Source of the DNA: an uncultured Eubacteriales bacterium
GTDB lineage: Bacteria > Bacillota > Clostridia > Oscillospirales > Oscillospiraceae
DNA: 7,231 bases
NCBI GenBank assembly: GCA_900313295.1
Contig: OMQS01000065.1
Coordinates: 1-7,231 of the forward strand
Reading direction: 5' to 3'
The notes under the pieces are model-generated. The model was given only the letters and a program-made list of their open reading frames with translations, was not told the DNA's origin and made no database searches. Numbering within the stretch: the first letter of the stretch is position 1; each line of letters begins with the position of its first letter. This document shows positions 5,387 through 7,231 of this stretch, in pieces. The translations under genes were made by a program, and so were the position numbers.

Positions 5387-6010
5387 TTATTCTATCCTTT
5401 CCAGCCAGAAACGCCACGGAAAATCCACGGCTTCCTCGGCGTAGTCGATGCCGATGCGTTTGCCTGTGCGCAGGGCGTATTTTGCGGGCGGGGCAGGGGG
5501 AAGGCCAATGTCCTCCGGCGAGTCGCAGAGAAACAGGGTGTCCCCCGTGAGATCCAGGCCGTTTTCCTGACGGGTGAGTCCCAAGGCGCGGCAGCACTTG
5601 CCTGGGCCGTTGAGAAAATTCTTCCGCTGGTAGGCGGTGAGCTGGGGCAGGGACTTTCCAAACCGCAGCAGGCTCATCTGCTCCGCGCCCCACACCGGCT
5701 CCATCCCCCGCAGCAGCACGGCGGAAGGCTCTCCCTCCGGCTCGGTGACGAAGTTCAGACAGCAGTGCATCCCATAGATCAGATAGATGTACGCATGTCC
5801 CGCCGGCCCGAACATAACGGCGTTGCGGGGCGTTTTATGATAGCCATAGGCGTGGGCGGCCTTATCAATGGCGCCTACATAGGCCTCCGTTTCCACAATG
5901 CGGCACACCAGCGGCTGCCCGTTCCACCTCCGCACCAGAAACTTTCCCAGCAAGTCCCGCGCAACGGAAACCGTGTCGCCGATATATTTTTCTCGCAGAA
6001 GCTTTGACAT
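5387..6010 (-). CDS. 3-methyladenine DNA glycosylase (AAG/MPG family)
   Basis: This 207-residue DNA repair enzyme excises alkylated purines such as 3-methyladenine and starts base excision repair. Known active-site residues of human AAG map at identical spacing: IVETEAY gives E42 (Glu125, water-activating) and Y44 (Tyr127), AAH gives H53 (His136), and YIYLIYGMHCCLN gives Y76 (Tyr159) and N86 (Asn169). LLRGMEP (R101) and NGPGKCCRALG (about 134-144) are further family marks. The start ATG (6010-6008) follows GAGGTG at 6021-6016 on this strand. It is first in a two-gene operon with the HAD phosphatase and is driven by a promoter overlapping that of the divergent transporter gene. Length and residues indicate an intact enzyme. 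Confidence 0.96.
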   Translation of the reverse strand: MSKLLREKYIGDTVSVARDLLGKFLVRRWNGQPLVCRIVETEAYVGAIDKAAHAYGYHKTPRNAVMFGPAGHAYIYLIYGMHCCLNFVTEPEGEPSAVLLRGMEPVWGAEQMSLLRFGKSLPQLTAYQRKNFLNGPGKCCRALGLTRQENGLDLTGDTLFLCDSPEDIGLPPAPPAKYALRTGKRIGIDYAEEAVDFPWRFWLERIE

Positions 6011-6032
6011 TTTCTCACCTCGGTGGTATCAT
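6004..6032 (+). promoter_or_regulatory. SigmaA-type promoter for the RarD-like transporter gene
   Basis: A perfect -35 TTGACA (6004-6009) is followed by a 17-bp spacer and TATCAT (6027-6032, 5 of 6). The -35 overlaps the start codon of the glycosylase on the other strand. Transcription would start near 6039, with a leader of about 39 nt. Confidence 0.78.
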
Positions 6033-6039
6033 CATACCA
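6024..6039. promoter_or_regulatory. Palindrome overlapping both divergent -10 boxes (candidate operator)
   Basis: TGGTAT-CATC-ATACCA is a perfect 6-bp inverted repeat with a 4-bp centre. It covers the -10 boxes of both promoters and both predicted start points. It could be an operator for one repressor, or simply the result of two facing -10 boxes, since a symmetric -10 region can fire both ways. Confidence 0.5.
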
Positions 6040-6059
6040 TTATTATCGGATTCTGTAAA
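6031..6059 (-). promoter_or_regulatory. SigmaA-type promoter for the DNA glycosylase/HAD operon
   Basis: Read on the minus strand, -35 TTTACA (6059-6054, 5 of 6), a 17-bp spacer and -10 TATGAT (6036-6031, 5 of 6). The predicted start is near 6024, which leaves a leader of only about 14 nt that still contains GAGGTG (6021-6016). It shares bases 6031-6032 with the -10 of the opposite promoter. Confidence 0.78.
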
Positions 6060-6077
6060 CATGAAAGAGGTGGCAGC

Positions 6078-6992
6078 GTGCAGGAGATCAACTATAAAAA
6101 GGGGTTATCGGCGCTTTTGCTGTGTTTTTTGATATGGGGATTTCAGCCGCTGTATTGGTATATCTGCGGCGAATGGGACACGTTTTTTATGCTGGCCTGC
6201 CGTATCGTGTGGGCGGCCATATGCTGCCTGTGCATTCTATGGGCGCAGGGGAAGCTGCCGCAGCTTTGGGCGGTTTTTCGGGATAGGCGGGCGCTCAAGC
6301 GGGAGATACCGGCCTCGCTGTTCCTGCTGGCCGACTGGGGCGTGTACCTTTGGGCGGTGCAGAACGGGCGGGTTCTGGAGTGCAGCCTTGGCTACTACAT
6401 CCAGCCCATCGTGGTGTTTATCTTCGGAGCCGTGATTTTCCGGGAAAAGGTGAGCTGGCGGCATCTGGTGATACTGGCGGTGGTGGTCGTGGGCATCGTG
6501 CTCTCTACGGGCGGCTTCGGCGGCGTACCCTATGTGACCATCGCGCTGGCGGTGTGCTTCGCCATATATGCCGCCATCAAAAAGAGTCTGTCCATTGACT
6601 CTGTGGTGAGCACCACGGCGGAGATCCTTATCATGGTGCCGGCGGCGCTGCTGTTCATCCTGTTTTTCCGCATGGGGGACACCGGCCTGGCCTCCATTAC
6701 GCCGCTGCGGCAGCTGATGCTGCTGGGCGCCGGCGTGGTGACGGCAATGCCCATGGTGCTGTACTCCGTGGGCGTGAAGTACCTGCCGCTGATGACGGCG
6801 GGCTTCTGCCAGTATTTAAGCCCCACGCTGGCCATTGTGTGCGGCATGGTCATGGGAGAGTTCCTCACGGCGGAGAAGCTCAAGAGCTTTTATTTCATCT
6901 GGGCGGGGGTCATTCTCTACTGCCTGAACACCCTCTACGAGGAGCGAAAAAAGCGGCAGCCGACGGCACAAAAAGACAAAGAAAATGCGTGA
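6078..6992 (+). CDS. RarD/EamA-family (DMT superfamily) membrane transporter
   Basis: This 304-residue inner-membrane protein has about ten hydrophobic segments, for example roughly 10-28, 36-55, 77-94, 104-121, 127-143, 150-167, 181-197, 212-230, 238-258 and 268-286. The RarD-type signatures are LIWGFQPLYW (18-27), CRIVW (41-45) and NGRVLECSLGYYIQP (96-110). The tail is short and charged (EERKKRQPTAQKDKENA). The start is taken at GTG 6078 because AGAGGTGG lies at 6066-6073 and the first helix follows directly; the frame is open further upstream, but that part runs antisense to the glycosylase gene. RarD relatives are called drug/metabolite exporters, although the substrate is rarely known and cannot be read here. 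The last codons and stop lie inside its terminator hairpin. Confidence 0.93.
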   Translation: MQEINYKKGLSALLLCFLIWGFQPLYWYICGEWDTFFMLACRIVWAAICCLCILWAQGKLPQLWAVFRDRRALKREIPASLFLLADWGVYLWAVQNGRVLECSLGYYIQPIVVFIFGAVIFREKVSWRHLVILAVVVVGIVLSTGGFGGVPYVTIALAVCFAIYAAIKKSLSIDSVVSTTAEILIMVPAALLFILFFRMGDTGLASITPLRQLMLLGAGVVTAMPMVLYSVGVKYLPLMTAGFCQYLSPTLAIVCGMVMGEFLTAEKLKSFYFIWAGVILYCLNTLYEERKKRQPTAQKDKENA

Positions 6993-7015
6993 CCGAGGGG
7001 TCGCGCATTTCTTTT
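6983..7015 (+). terminator. Intrinsic terminator containing the transporter stop codon
   Basis: AAATGCGTGACC (6983-6994) pairs with GGTCGCGCATTT (6999-7010) around a GAGG loop, giving 12 bp with one G-U pair. It is followed by a T-rich run to 7015 (TTTCTTTT from 7008). The stop TGA at 6990-6992 lies within the left arm, so a terminating ribosome would cover part of the hairpin. It insulates the thymidylate kinase promoter, which starts three bases later. Confidence 0.9.
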
Positions 7016-7017
7016 GC

Positions 7018-7046
7018 GTGACAAACGCGGAAAAAGGTGCTATAAT
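7018..7046 (+). promoter_or_regulatory. SigmaA-type promoter for the thymidylate kinase gene
   Basis: The -35 is GTGACA (7018-7023, 5 of 6), followed by a 17-bp spacer and a perfect TATAAT (7041-7046) preceded by TGC, an extended -10. Transcription should begin near 7053. A short inverted repeat GCGT-GACAA-ACGC (7016-7028) covers the -35. Confidence 0.87.
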
Positions 7047-7085
7047 AAAATGACATTTTGTGCAGCATAAGAGGAGGGAAACGGC

Positions 7086-7231
7086 ATGCAGGGCAGACTC
7101 ATCGTTTTTGAAGGAACGGACGGCTCCGGCAAGGCCACCCAGACGGCACTGCTGTGCAAGGAATTGGATCGGCGGGGCATTCCGTACCGAAAGCTGGAGT
7201 TTCCGCGGTATAAAGAGGAATCCTCGGCGCT
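7086..7231 (+). CDS. tmk: Thymidylate kinase (dTMP kinase), 3' truncated by the window edge
   Basis: The first 48 codons of a nucleotide kinase that phosphorylates dTMP to dTDP are visible; the family is usually just over 200 residues. The P-loop reads FEGTDGSGKATQ (8-19), with alanine (A17) in the usual Ser/Thr position after GK and a Thr next. The later LEFPRYKEESSA (from about 37) resembles the eukaryotic-type FPNY/FPER element rather than the TREPGGT of E. coli, as in several clostridial paralogues. The ribosome site GAGGAGGGAA (7071-7080) fixes the ATG at 7086. It is the first gene after its own promoter. A related deoxynucleoside kinase specificity cannot be excluded without the lid and DR motif, which lie beyond the edge. 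Confidence 0.9.
   Translation, partial: MQGRLIVFEGTDGSGKATQTALLCKELDRRGIPYRKLEFPRYKEESSA

Noticed and set aside
5385..5693. N-terminal extension of the HAD phosphatase frame to 313 residues
   Set aside because: The extra 103 residues are an out-of-frame reading of the glycosylase gene; the HAD fold starts at MLIFDMDGT with its own ribosome site.
5898..6077. N-terminal extension of the transporter frame
   Set aside because: It runs antisense to the glycosylase gene, crosses the promoter region and adds a non-membrane, basic stretch absent from RarD proteins.

Overview
The window reads as chromosome of an anaerobic, amino-acid-fermenting Firmicute, most like gut Oscillospiraceae such as Intestinimonas, Flavonifractor or Lawsonibacter. 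That placement is an inference from three things: a lysine-to-butyrate gene set, moderately GC-rich DNA with clostridial-type ribosome binding sites and promoters, and the protein families present. No mobile element, CRISPR array, tRNA or rRNA was seen.

Positions 1-2448 (+) are the end of a lysine-fermentation operon. It holds the C-terminal two thirds of lysine 5,6-aminomutase alpha (kamD), a complete beta subunit (kamE, overlapping kamD by 4 bp) and, after an intercistronic hairpin, an ATP:cob(I)alamin adenosyltransferase that makes the coenzyme KamDE needs. Positions 2453-3952 (+) start with three 21-bp-spaced CGGAAT repeats and a near-consensus promoter. These drive a two-subunit CoA-transferase (atoD/atoA-like, 1-bp overlap). 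In lysine fermentation such an enzyme moves CoA from butyryl-CoA to acetoacetate, releasing butyrate. The block ends at a strong bidirectional terminator (4031-4070). The kam and CoA-transferase genes share a strong codon bias (arginine almost only CGC/CGT) that the neighbouring genes lack, consistent with very high expression.

Positions 4145-4751 (+) hold an extended -10 promoter, a 67-residue protein with the CPC/CxC/CHC cysteine pattern of the ferredoxin:thioredoxin reductase catalytic subunit, and a thioredoxin 30 bp downstream. Together they look like a compact ferredoxin-driven thioredoxin system.

Positions 4752-6010 (-) are an operon of a 3-methyladenine DNA glycosylase and a HAD phosphatase, tail-to-tail with thioredoxin with no intergenic base. 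Positions 6011-6077 hold two face-to-face, overlapping promoters whose -10 boxes lie in one palindrome. They serve the glycosylase (-) and a RarD/EamA-type transporter (+, 6078-6992). The transporter ends in an intrinsic terminator that contains its own stop codon. A thymidylate kinase gene with its own promoter then begins and runs off the right edge.

The families are all known. The points most worth a second look are the compact FTR-like/thioredoxin pair, the overlapping divergent promoters, the phased repeats before the CoA-transferase promoter, and the departures from the usual CoA-transferase signatures in both subunits.
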